From Tetrahymena elliotti 4EA (taxonomy: Eukaryota > Ciliophora > Oligohymenophorea > Hymenostomatida > Tetrahymenidae), in the NCBI GenBank assembly GCA_000231825.2, contig JH720313.1, positions 358,787 to 422,786 of the forward strand: a stretch of 64,000 nt of DNA, in the 5' to 3' direction. This document shows, one piece after another, positions 51,236 through 63,100 of the stretch (positions are counted from its first letter, which is position 1; every line of letters starts with the position of its first letter). The position numbers were made by a program, and so were the translations under genes. Under the pieces are notes generated by a model, which worked only from the letters and a program-made list of their open reading frames with translations, ran no database searches and was not told where the DNA came from.

Positions 51236-52637
51236 ATGGAGAAGGAAGAGGAGAAAAAGTCTGGAGACGATTCAAAACAAAGCGTTATTGATGAGTAAGA
51301 GTCCGACTACTCTGTAATGAGTAGTCTTTATAAAGATGCAAAATTGACACAAGGATTTTTTGGAAAACATTAAGAAGTTAATCATTTGACTATGGTATTA
51401 AATGCAATTCATCATCTTTAAGGGAGAGAAGATGATTATGACAACTTTTATAACAGATATGTAAATGACTATGACATAGAAATAGAAAGCCAATAAACTC
51501 CATCTCTGGATATAACTGACAAAAATTGGCTAAATTATTGTAACAATAGGGAAAATTATCAAAAATTTCTATCATATTTTGGGTCTAAATGGGAGTTAAT
51601 GGGAAAGAAGAATATTCTTAAAATATATTTGCCAACATTAATAAAAAATCCATCTTGTGGGTTCTTCCATCCTTTAATCAAGATGGGTCATACTAGTTAC
51701 TTAGAAGATACTACTGAAATAACTAACACTCTCTCTGTTTGGGCATGCTGTTATTTCTAAAAACCTGATTACTTTAATGCAATTAGCTTTAGCAAGGGAG
51801 ATGAAGGAGAAGGGTTAGAAAGTATATTTGATAGACTTAGAGAATCGAGAGAGATGTAAACCTTAGAATTTATAAGTGGAACACATGAAGAGAGAATTAA
51901 CAAGATGTTTTAGTCAAAGGAATTTTATCAGTAAACTCTATTCTAATTTATAAAATTCTTTATTTTTTTCTACAAGAGATCATTAAAGAATCATAGAGTC
52001 TGATATTAAATTTTTACTTGAATTTCTTTTGATCGTCAGTTAGAACAAAGGAGAATTAAATATTTCTCTTTCAAATTTAGTATTTAGCCATTTTTTGTAA
52101 TTTTTTACTAATGCAATTTGTCAGATCAAAGAAAAGGATATTGTATTTTTTGTTGGCTTTAAATTATCTTTTAGTATATCTTTTTTTCTTTTATAATGAA
52201 TACAAATAATTAGACTTTGTTCAGGCTACTAGAAAAACGATGATACCTTGAAGTAATTGACTATATCAGTATGCAATTTATACATAGAAAAACCTTGTTT
52301 TGCTACAATGCATTTAGTTGAGGCATGTGAAGGTTTAAGACAAACACTGTAAATGCTCTCAAAAGAAAACGATAAGGATGATGCAATATTCCAATTCTAT
52401 TTAGGAGTATGTGCTACCTATGTATCTATTGGAATGCCTAAGGTTAGCAAACAAATTGTTCCTACCAATCTTCCTCCATGGAGCACTATCTACAGTAAAG
52501 TTTTGTTAAGTCATGACGAACATGTTTTGTTGCTCGTGTATGCATGCACAAAGCTTTATTATATGTATAAAGGTTTCAAAAATTATGAAATAATTAGATG
52601 GGTTGCAGCATCAGAATTGAATTTAACAAGGAATTGA
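51236..52637 (+). CDS. Questin oxidase-like (DUF4243) protein
   Basis: Three exons (51236-51930, 51977-52173, 52225-52637), 434 codons plus TGA. The introns are only 46 and 51 bp, and the phases agree. The characteristic elements of the family are present in order: an N-terminal NHLTMVLNAIHHL helix, NWLNYCNNRENYQKFLSYF, GFFHPLIKMGHTSY with its His, NTLSVWACCYF, a TLHLVEACEGL-like helix (ATMHLVEACEGL), and a C-terminal WSTIYSKVL followed by DEHVLLLVYACTKLYY. DUF4243 proteins (about 430-450 residues) include fungal AflY and GedK-type questin oxidases, Baeyer-Villiger-like enzymes of anthraquinone breakdown. Length and motif order match. The substrate in a ciliate is unknown, and no secondary-metabolite genes are nearby. 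The first 40 residues are acidic and non-conserved. Confidence 0.83.
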
Positions 52638-53877
52638 ATGAAAAAGGAGAGAATAGAATGCATTAATTTTCAATTAAAATAGATATTTATTTATTAATTA
52701 ATTTCAAACTTAAAATAAAAGATATTTTTTAATTTTGGTACAAGATTGTGTAAGAAAATTCATATCCACGCTTACTTAAATTAGAAATTAAATTTCTAAA
52801 TTGAATTTAACAAAATTTTACAAGATTACAAAATTAATGTTTGGTATTTTCAGTAGAGTACTGCCTTAATTTTATATTACAATTTCTATTTAATAATATA
52901 AAAGAAATTTATCCTCTGAGGGGAGGGGGATTCAAGGTGTGCAAATTTATAAAAAACAGCCTTAATTATGGCAAGGAAAGCTTTAACTGCAATTAGTATA
53001 TTATATCTACAATTATAAAAGAAATTTAAATCAAGAGACCTTTCTCTCTTTTTGTCTTTTTACAATTTTCTTTTTAGAGAGTTTCAAATTATTTTATTAT
53101 TATCCTTCTTCAAAAGTTGGCCATAAAATACAGAAGATTCTTCAATAAACTACAGTTAATATACCATAAGCTCTTAAAGGTAAATACAACCATCTGTAAT
53201 CTCACTAAGAAAAAGAGAAAGAAATTTCCTTACAGATATTTTAGTGAAAAATATTATGAATGTTTATTTTTGTAAATATGCGGTATGAAGTGGATTCTTA
53301 AATACTTTCTTAAATTAAATGTCTGTACATCTTTTAAAAAATTTGATAAAAATATAATATTTTAATAATTTAAACAACAAGTCTTTTAAAAATTATTATA
53401 AATATTAATTCAATCAACTCATACTTATTAATTGATTGATTTAAGCATTTAATTTAAATATGTTGGATATCCGTTATTAATAATTGTTGTAAGACGAATT
53501 TATTAAACATTGATAAGATTGATAAATGTATGAATTATGAATAGAATGAAATTAATCAATTAAAAATTATAATGATATTTTATTTATTTATTAATTTGTA
53601 AAGATATTTTTTAGGCTACATTTGATAGTTATTAGGATAGATATATTTTTTAGAATAAATGAATGAGAGTTAAGATTTAATAGAAGATAGGTTGGTAGAT
53701 TCGCAGGACTCTTTAATTTGTTTGCAAATTTATTATTGAAGATATATATATTTGTTTATTTGATTAAGATATTTATTTTTTAGTTTAGTCAATTCAATAA
53801 GTCAAGGTTAATTAATTTTGGATAATATTACCAAATTTACTTTTACTTCACTTATCATCATCTTCTTTCACATTTTT
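52638..53877. other. AT-rich spacer between convergent genes
   Basis: Between two convergent genes. It contains one G-rich interruption near 52915-52935 in otherwise A/T sequence. No gene or RNA was recognised. Confidence 0.6.
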
Positions 53878-54900
53878 TCATTGTTTTATGTCTTCAAGTT
53901 GGGGATTGTTAATACCTTCGAATCCATTTTATTCAAGCCAAGCTTGGTTGTATATTTTAGAGAGATATTTAACACCAGCATCAGGGCAAACAGTTACAAT
54001 AGTGGCAGGTCCATCTAAAGTAGAAGCTAGCTTTAGGGCAGCAGCTACATTCAAACCTGAGCTACCTCCAACCATTAATCCTTCAAATTTAGTAAGCTTA
54101 TAGCAGGTTTCAAAAGCAGTCTTATCATCAATTTATATGCATTAATCAATTAAATCTATATCCATAGCGAGAGGGATAGTATCTTTACCTACACCTTCTA
54201 CTTGGAATTTTCCAGGGGTAATAAGTTCGCGACTCTTCCAATATTGGTAGAAAACGCTGCCATAAGGGTCAGCCAAAACAGTTTAAATTCTTCCTTCACT
54301 TGCTTCCTTAAGATATTTAGAAGTTCCAGAGATAGTACCACCTGTAGAACCAGCAGCAATAAAGTAATCAACATTTCCTGAAGTTTGATTCCAGATTTCA
54401 GGTCCAAGAGAGTTATAATAAGCAAGAGGGTTCAAAGGGTTATCGTATTGGTCAATATCGTAGAAGTCAGGGTTAGCCTTACACATGTTAGTGGCCATGT
54501 TCATATAATGATCAGGAGAATCAGCAGAGACATTAGATGGTCCAACAATAACTTCAGCTCCAAAGGCTTTAGGAGCATCTTATTTCTCCTTACTACACTT
54601 AGAATTAGTAATAACCTTGCATTTATATCCTCTTTAAGCAGCAATGAATGCAACTGAGCAAGCAGTGTTACCAGAAGAAGCGGCAACAACTGTCATACCC
54701 TTTCTGAGTTTGCCCTCAGATTCAGCAGTATCGAAAATATATTTAGCGATTCTATCCTTGATAGATCCAGTGGGGTTCATGTATTCACATTTGACATAAA
54801 TCTTGATTCCCTTTTCACGGTAAGGGTTGATCTTTTTCAATTCAACAAGGCCAGTGTTGCCAATTAATTATTCAATGGTATCAGCGTTTCTTTGTCTCAT
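53878..54900 (-). CDS. PLP-dependent cysteine synthase / cystathionine beta-synthase-type enzyme
   Basis: Single exon, 340 codons plus TGA. Fold-type II PLP enzyme that makes or rearranges cysteine or cystathionine from serine derivatives. It starts RQRNADTIEQLIGNTGLVEL. The cofactor motif PTGSIKDR carries the Schiff-base Lys at residue 48. SSGNTACSVAF holds the Asn that contacts the PLP ring, and AAGSTGGTISGTSKYL is the phosphate-binding loop. GGSSGLNVAAAL lies near the C-terminus. The catalytic core is complete, but there is no N-terminal haem-binding region and no C-terminal pair of CBS regulatory domains. It could therefore be O-acetylserine sulfhydrylase or a short, unregulated CBS. Codon use is unusually biased toward C-ending codons, like CCT3, suggesting high expression. 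The family is certain; the exact reaction is not. Confidence 0.92.
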
Positions 54901-57900
54901 TTTAGATTTGTTTAATTATATTAAGGTATTAGGTTTTAGGACAAGTAGGGTTTGATTCTTTCAATAAATGAAGTAGATTGAGTTGATTGATGGATTAAGA
55001 CTAAGAAAATTAAATTTAGTAGATCTTAAATAAAGATATATGTTTGATTTTTTGATGATAAATATCCTTTCTTTTTTTAAAGGCTTTTTTTTGATTTTGC
55101 TTTTTTTTTAGTTTGTTATTTAATTACATATTTTGGGGTGCACCTTAAGGCCGATATATATAGACAGTAATTGATCTACTATCACTTTGCTTTTTTGAGC
55201 AATCTTAATTTGAAAAGTAATTTAGAATAGTGATTGAAATGATTAAATTAAATAGAAGAAAATGTCATCAAAAACCAATCATCGGACTACTCATAATTAT
55301 TTTTTTTTTCGTTTTATTAATACAAAATAGTCCAATATCCATGGTAATATTGCTTAATATAATGAATAATCCTGCTTAAAAGGTTATATGGCAATTATTT
55401 ACACTTGTAGTTTTTGTATTAGATTCATGGTCATGCATTTATGAGTAGAAATTTCAATATACGCACTAAATTCATAAACTATTTTCTTTTAGAAGTTATA
55501 ATTTTTTCTCATAAAAAAAATAAATAAACAAATTTAAATGATAAAAATGAAAGTTGTTTAGTAAAGAAACGGTCATTTTAACAAGTTTTATCAACTTATT
55601 TAAGCATGTCTTTAAAATGTTATCATATGACGTAATGAAATAATATAAACACTCATAATATCTAACATAATTAATTATATTCTTTTATTAACATTTCCAA
55701 TGACAATTAATATCTTTTGTCATATTAAGCTTGACTTTCAAGATAATGAAATCATATACCATTAATTAAGGTGATCTTTTTGTGAATACCGTCAAAATTT
55801 TGGGGCGCTTCATAAATTGATTTACATCTCGAAGAAAATAAAAAATAAAAATTATAATCAAGGCTATTTGTAAGTTGTCACGTAAAAATTTGGTGTATTT
55901 TTGAAGCACCAAGAAAAAATTTAAATAATATTGAACAACTAATTATATAATTCTATCTTTAACAAAATGAGAATCCGTCTGTTCTACTTTTTTCAAAACG
56001 ATAAAAATATTTTCCTAATTTAAGATTAAATATGATAAAATATCTAGTTAGTTAATTTTGTCTTTTCATCTAAAATTACTCAAAAAATGAAATATTTGAA
56101 GAAAGAAACTTCTATATGCCTATGATGAAAATACTATCTAAAATTATCAATCTGACTTTTTATTAGATTTCTGAATGACAAATAAAATGATCTAATTAAA
56201 AGACAAAGGAAGAGTTATATATCGACAAGGATTTGTTTACTCTTTCCACAGATTAATTTTTTATTTCAAGACTTTGTCTGTTATTAAGTACAATACTATC
56301 TCATAAACATTCAAATTTGCAAAAATATATCATTTTCCCCACTATTTTTTGCACTTTCTAATTATCCTTTTCCTTCAAAAACTTTACTTTCCTTTTGAGT
56401 TTTGCAAATAAATACTTACACAAAACACAAATTAAAAACCATAATAAATCTTAGTTCCAAAATTATAAAAACTCATTTTCCCCACCTTCCCACCCTTTTC
56501 ATTCACTTAGAAGATACTTCTTTATTTTTCATTACAAATTGAATAAATTCTGATCTTTCATTTTTTTTAAGTTAGCAATTCGGCTTTCTGATGAATTCTA
56601 TTGAAGAATTTCACTTGTTCTTTTTACCTTTTTCCTCATTTGTAAATGGAAAAATGAAGTTAACGTTACAGGATATTATGTTTTTGTTCAAATGTTTTGC
56701 TAAAGCTTTCATTTTTGATAGCTATTTTTATAAAAGATTTTTGTTTTTTTCCCTTTAATTAAATAGATATTGCCAGATAAATTTACAATCGAATTGTCTT
56801 TATGCATGATTTAGGTTACTAATTTATATTGATTAAATTTTGGGGAGATTTTGAATTTTTAATTGAGATAGAAATATCCTATAATTTTCATCAAATTTAT
56901 TTTCAAATTAATTCAATTAATTAAATTAAGTTAAGCCTGTATCTCAAATCAATTTATTTATACCATAATCAAAATATATAGATCAATTATTAAAGATATT
57001 CTGTATATTTGCTTTAACCTGCTTATACCTGCTCAAAATAAAATTTAATAAATGAATTATTAATTTAGAATACTCCCCTCTTAAAAGTTTATGAAAACAG
57101 ATAGTAATTAACCAATTGTTTATTACTTTTATTTGAATCCCAAAAAATATCTATTGTGTGAAATTAGTTTTGGATTTGTTAATATATTAATGAAAATCAA
57201 AATATCTTTGGAATAATTAAGTTCAAGTATAAAGTAGGGAAATCTTTTATATTATAATTAAAAATTCGAATGAATTATATTAAAAGCTAATATGACTTCG
57301 TCATCGTATTGAAATTGTAAAGGCTTGTTTAACTTTTTTTAAAATTCCAATAGGGTTTCATTCAAATTTCTTTTATATTTAATATTTTTATTATTATTAT
57401 GTCAATATCTTTATTTAATACCAACACCTGAAATTTTTTTAAGCCAATTTTATAGTAAAAATATGTAAATTAAAATTTTCTTTTTTTTACTTTTAGAGTA
57501 ACATATTTTTATTATAACTTTATTATTAAATACATCAATAAATTTATTCTTCAAACCTTCGAAATGGCTTCTTTTAAAGTAATTTGTTTGTTTAAAATTA
57601 AATGATCATATTTTGCACAAAAGTAGAGTAGATAGTAAATCTTTTAAAATAGTGACTAATTAGTTGGAAATTAAGATAAATAGCTTTAAAAGTAATAAAA
57701 TTCTTTCTTCAAAAAGAATATTAGAAGAAAATTTTTCAAATAATTTTACATCTTTTCCTTTTTTACTGAAAAAGGAAATCAATGAAGCACTTAGATTTTA
57801 ATTAGGAAAACTAATTTTCATTTATTATAACTCAAAAATAAAAAAAATTTTTTTATTTTTTATTCTGTTCAAAATATAATTTATTTTTATTTAAAAGATT

Positions 57901-60191
57901 TAAAAAAAATAAAATTTGAAAGATATTAGTTATTTATATAAAATTACATGAAATCATCTTAATATCTAAAGAAATAAGCCTTGGAGCATTGAATTTTTAT
58001 ATGCAACAAATGAAAATAAGTGCACTTAAGTTTATTTATTATTGTATCATGTGTTTTTTTGGAAGGTTAATTTTTAATAAAAAAGAGATTTTTCTTACAT
58101 AAAAACTTTAATACAAGCTGCAAACATTTTTGATATTAGTAAAAAGTGTTTTTGAAATATTTTTTATTTTTTCCTTCTAAACAAACAATATTAGAATGTT
58201 TATATTTCTAAAGTTGTAAAAATAGAATCATATAAAAGTTGATACTATCTTTTTCTCATTCACTTTCAGGAGTGTAAAATATGGTAAAAAAATAATAATT
58301 CTGAGAAGTATAGTTATTTGTATATTAACTAATCTAATAATATTTTTCTTTTTATTTTTTTTATTTTCTCTACTATTTTTTTTAAACTTTTTCCCTAAAT
58401 AGATACTTTATTAATACCACCTTTAATTGCAATAGGTTTTAATAAAGTAGATTAATTAATATGTGTAACAAGATTTTTGCTACTTTTATCTTTATTAAAT
58501 TCATCAAACAAATTTAAACAAGAAAAGATTTTTTTCTTATCTATGATGATATCAAAATAATCAAATAATTTTTTGAATCTAAAATATTTTAAATATATCA
58601 AAATTCTTAAGCCTTGTCTGAACTATTTAGAAATTCTAAATTCCTTTCAAAAATTTTATTTTATTCCTAATCTTTTAAATATGGTTTGTTTAAAATTTAT
58701 TAACAATTAAAAACATTAAAATTTTTTCCTATTTAAATCTAATTAAATTTTTTTGAATTTTAATTTGCATTTTTATGGGATAAAGTTATCAAAATGTTTT
58801 AATCTCTAAAAAATTACTCTTAAACTCTGTTAAATATTTGCTAATACAGATATTGTGTATTAATTCAAACTCATCATTTTTAAAGCTTTAGATCAAATAT
58901 TTTTTGCAATTTCATTTTTTTAAATGTGAAAAACTCATTTTACATCTGTTTTTTTTATTTGCTATTTAAATCTTTTTTATTTTCTAAGTAATGTTTTGAA
59001 AAATCATATTTTCTGATTTCAAAATTATCTAAATGCTTTAATCTCTAAAATTTGGTTCTTTATTTTTAATACGAAAATAATTTCAGGTAAATTTGACTTT
59101 TTTCATTTTTTCTACAAAAATATTAATTTATTTTTTCTATAAAAATATTACTTTATTTTTTCGATAAAAATATTAATTTATTTTTTATTTTATTAATTCC
59201 ATATTTTTTTGACTTCTAAATATTCAATCTATTATACTTATGATTAAATTTATGTTTTTAATTATTTTTTCTTCTTAAAGCATTTGTATTGTTTTTCTAA
59301 ATTTATTTTTTATTTTATAAATTTTGAATATTATTTGTGAGTAAGCTTTACTATTTGTCCTGTTCTCTGCATTTTATTGAAAATTTCAATTTGTTCTTAT
59401 TCTAATAATTTATCTGTTTTTTAATTAAATTTATTTTTTTAATTTTTCAAAAATCAAATAATATTGATGAATAAAGGAGATGAAAATAGGTTTCATGATT
59501 TTTAAAAACTGTTTACATCTAGAAATCATTTAGCTGCATATGGTTAAAGTGGAACTCTTTTTATTATTATTAATTTAAAAATTATCTCCTTTTAAGGAAA
59601 ATTCTTTAATAAAGAATACTTTTTTAGTTTCTATCATTTATTTTTTTTTTTTGATTCTAAATAAAATATTAAACAAATAAACTGTTTTATTTCATTTATT
59701 ATCAATTTTTTTAAATAATAAAAAATAATCTAAAGTGAAAACTTCGAGAATTATTTTTAAGAGTATTATTTGCTACTATTCAATTTCATAGATAATTTTA
59801 ATAGGATTAAATAGAAGCAATCTTTGTAGAAAAATAAAAGGTATTTTGTGTTAAAGGTCTCTTAATTTAATTTCATCATAATGAATTTCTTACTATTGTT
59901 GATTTAAATTTTAAATTTATTTTAATTTTAAAGAACATTCATAAAAAACTGTAAAAAAAAATAAATATTTATAAGCCATTTGATGAGGTTGTAATATTTT
60001 TAGTAAATAAGTAATCAAACAGTGCATTGAGTAACTCAAATAGAATTTTGATTAAAACCAATAGCTCAAAAAAAAAAATTAATTGATATTTATTGTTAAT
60101 TTTAATTCAGAATACTTATATTAAAAATAAAAAATTAAGGATAAAAATTATAGCAGTCTACAAGCAAGAATACAATCAAATTAGATTTAAA
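54901..60191. other. 5.3-kb gene-free AT-rich region between divergent genes
   Basis: This is the longest stretch without a gene in the window. It was read on both strands under the ciliate code. Frames are short or composed of A/T runs, with no protein family signature, and no tRNA-like T-loop was noticed. It contains the 25-bp triple repeat at 59111-59185. Unannotated non-coding RNA or regulatory DNA cannot be ruled out by eye. Confidence 0.5.
59111..59185. repeat. 25-bp tandem repeat, three copies
   Basis: Three adjacent 25-bp units at 59111-59135, 59136-59160 and 59161-59185. Each begins TCTACAAAAA, TCTATAAAAA or TCGATAAAAA and ends TATTAATTTATTTTT or TATTACTTTATTTTT. Units differ at only a few positions. 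It lies about 1 kb upstream of the ABC transporter start. Confidence 0.85.
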
Positions 60192-63100
60192 ATGGAGTAA
60201 GAAATTGTACAAACCAAACCAAGTTTACCACAAAATCAATCAAAGTTAGAGGATAAAATGGGTATGATACCATTTAGGCATTTATTTAAATTAGCTTCTA
60301 GGACTGATATCATTTTAGTTATAGCTGGAAGCTTTGCTTCAGTTATAAATGGTTGTTTACAACCTCTTTTTGGATTGCTTTTTGGTGAAATGGCATAGAA
60401 ATTTGCACCTGGATATACAGCTGATGAAGTTGTTGATAATTGCAGGACTATAGCCTTGTGGTTTATTGGAATAGGAGCAAGTAATTATTTTATTCTATTT
60501 ATATCTTTACCGCTAAACCTTAAACAAAATTTTTTTAAATATCTAAAGTGTCTTTTGTGCTTTCATGCCTTATGATGTTCTTTTGGATTAGCATAGGCTA
60601 GAGATAGGCAATAAAATTTAGATTAGAATACTTTAAGTCATTGTTAAAATAAGAAGTTGGTTATTTTGATTAAATTTAAGCAAATGAGTTATCTTCAAAG
60701 GTATCTACAGAATGCTTTAAAATACAATCAGCTTTAGGAGAAAAAACATGCATTTTTATATATTCTTTAAGCATGTTTATTGGTAGCCTAATTATAGCCT
60801 TTATCAGAGGATGGTAAATTGCTCTAGTTGCTATAGCAGTAACACCACTGATAGCCTCAGCAGGATATTTTGATTAATGGGTATCCGAAGGTATAGTTAA
60901 AAAAACTAATTAAGCCTACTCCTCAGCAGGAGGTATATCAGAGCAAGCTTTAAGTTCAATCAGAACAGTTAAAGGCTTAAATGGTTAAGAATTTGAAGAA
61001 AACAAATACTTAAATATGATCAAAAAGGCATTTAAAATATCCTTAAAGTTCTCAATATACTAAGGTGTTGGGTTAGGTAAACTATTTTTAATTTAAAGGA
61101 TAAAGTAGAGATTTAATTTTTTATTGATGAGTAATCAAAAACTGATTGATTCGGAAATTTAGTTTATACAAATTAAAGATTTTTAATTTTAAGATTTTTG
61201 AATCTAATTACTGTTTCTTAAAAAAAAGGACTTCAAAATATGATGTTCTTCTTCGATTTCGCTTTGACTTTTTGGGTAGGCTCTAAATTTATTGAAGATG
61301 AAGTTTACAATCACAACCAAGGAAGAAACTATAATTTTTCTGATGTCTTAACTGCATTTTTAGCAATAATGATGAGTAGTTTCGAATTAGGTTAAGCTAT
61401 GAATTCTATCAAGGCTTTTACATAAGCTCGTCAAGCAGGATATGATATGTTTCAAGTAATGATAACAATAATCTTATTAAAAATTAATTCAAAACATTAA
61501 TTGTTATTACACTGAATTTCTTACATTTAATAAAAATTTTAATTAAGTTATTCATTATTTTACTAATCTTTATTATTTTGAAAGATACTTAATAGAAAAT
61601 CTCAGGTTGATTTGAATGAAAAAGGTGTTGATTTGTCTTAGAGAGTTATCAATGGTGAAATTAAATTTGAAAACGTAGAATTTTCTTATCCTACTCACCC
61701 AGAAACCAAAATTCTTAAAAATTTAAATATATTTATTTAACCAAACAAAAAAACAGCTTTTGTAGGAGAATCTGGAAGGTAATTTAATTATTGAATTTTC
61801 TTTAATTTTAAATATTTTATTTCAAATTAGTGGTAAATCGACTATTATTTAGCTCATAGAAAGATTTTATGATCCTTAATCAGGTAGTATTTACCTAGAT
61901 GGTATTAATCTTAGAGATTTTAAATTAGATTCAATCCGTAAATCGATTGGATATGTTGGATAAGAACCTGTCCTCTTTGCAACTTCAATTAGAGAAAACT
62001 TGCTATATGGTAAAAGAGATGCAACTGAAGAAGAAATGATAGAAGCTCTTAAGCAAGCAAATGCTTGGTAATTTATTGAAAAGCTAGAAAAAGGCTTAGA
62101 TACTTATGTTGGTACATCTGGTGCTTAATTTTCTGGAGGTCAAAAGTAACGTATCAGTATTGCAAGAGCCATGTTGAAAAAACCTAAAATTCTTTTACTT
62201 GATGAAGCTACTAGCGCCTTAGATCGTAAAAATGAAGCTTAAATTTAGAATACTTTGGATTCTGTTTCAAAAGGATTAACTACAATAGTTGTAGCTCACA
62301 GACTTTCAACAATACAAAACTCAGATGAAATTATTGTTTTAGATAAAGGGGTTATAGTAGAAAGAGGAACTCATGATGATTTACTTAAAAACAATGGAGC
62401 CTACTTTAAATTTGTGGAAAAATAAAAAATTATTGAAAAAGAACAAGAAAGAAATGCTGCAGCAATGTAAGGTGAAACATTATCAAGACTAGTTTCTTAG
62501 TCTTCATATAATATAAATACAGAATAAGAATTATTAACAAAAGAAGAAAACCAAAATGCTTAAAAGTAAACTTAAATTTTTCAAAATTTAAATAACATTG
62601 AAGAAGAAGATGATGATGAAGAAGCTTAAAATAAACCCATGAGAAATTCTTTTAGAAGTACCAGTTAACGCTCTCCTAAGTAAACAGAGGTTGATTAGAA
62701 TACTATTGATTTAGCTATACCAAGTATTTAGAAAAAAAATGACTCTAAAAAGCCATAAAAGACAGAAGATGATGAAGGAATTATGAAAAGACTTTTTTCT
62801 TATAATCAAAAACAGACTATCAACTATGTGCTTGGTTTCTTATTTGCTATAGGTAATGGTCTATGCTATCCTTTTAGTGGTTATGTGCTAGGTAAGATTA
62901 GTGATGTTTTATTAGATAGAACAAGAAGTGATTTTAGAGACGAAAGCAATAAGTAGAGTCTTTACTTTTTCATTCTTGGGATAGCTTAATTATTAACATG
63001 CACTTTCTAATTCTTCTTCTTCTCTAGAATTGCTGAGCAGCTCACATTCAAGTTAAGAACTGACCTCTTTACAAAATATTTAAAAATGCCTATATCATGG

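Noticed and set aside
54198..54689. Several overlapping open frames on both strands
   Set aside because: They are alternative frames of the cysteine-synthase-type gene, which explains the whole interval.
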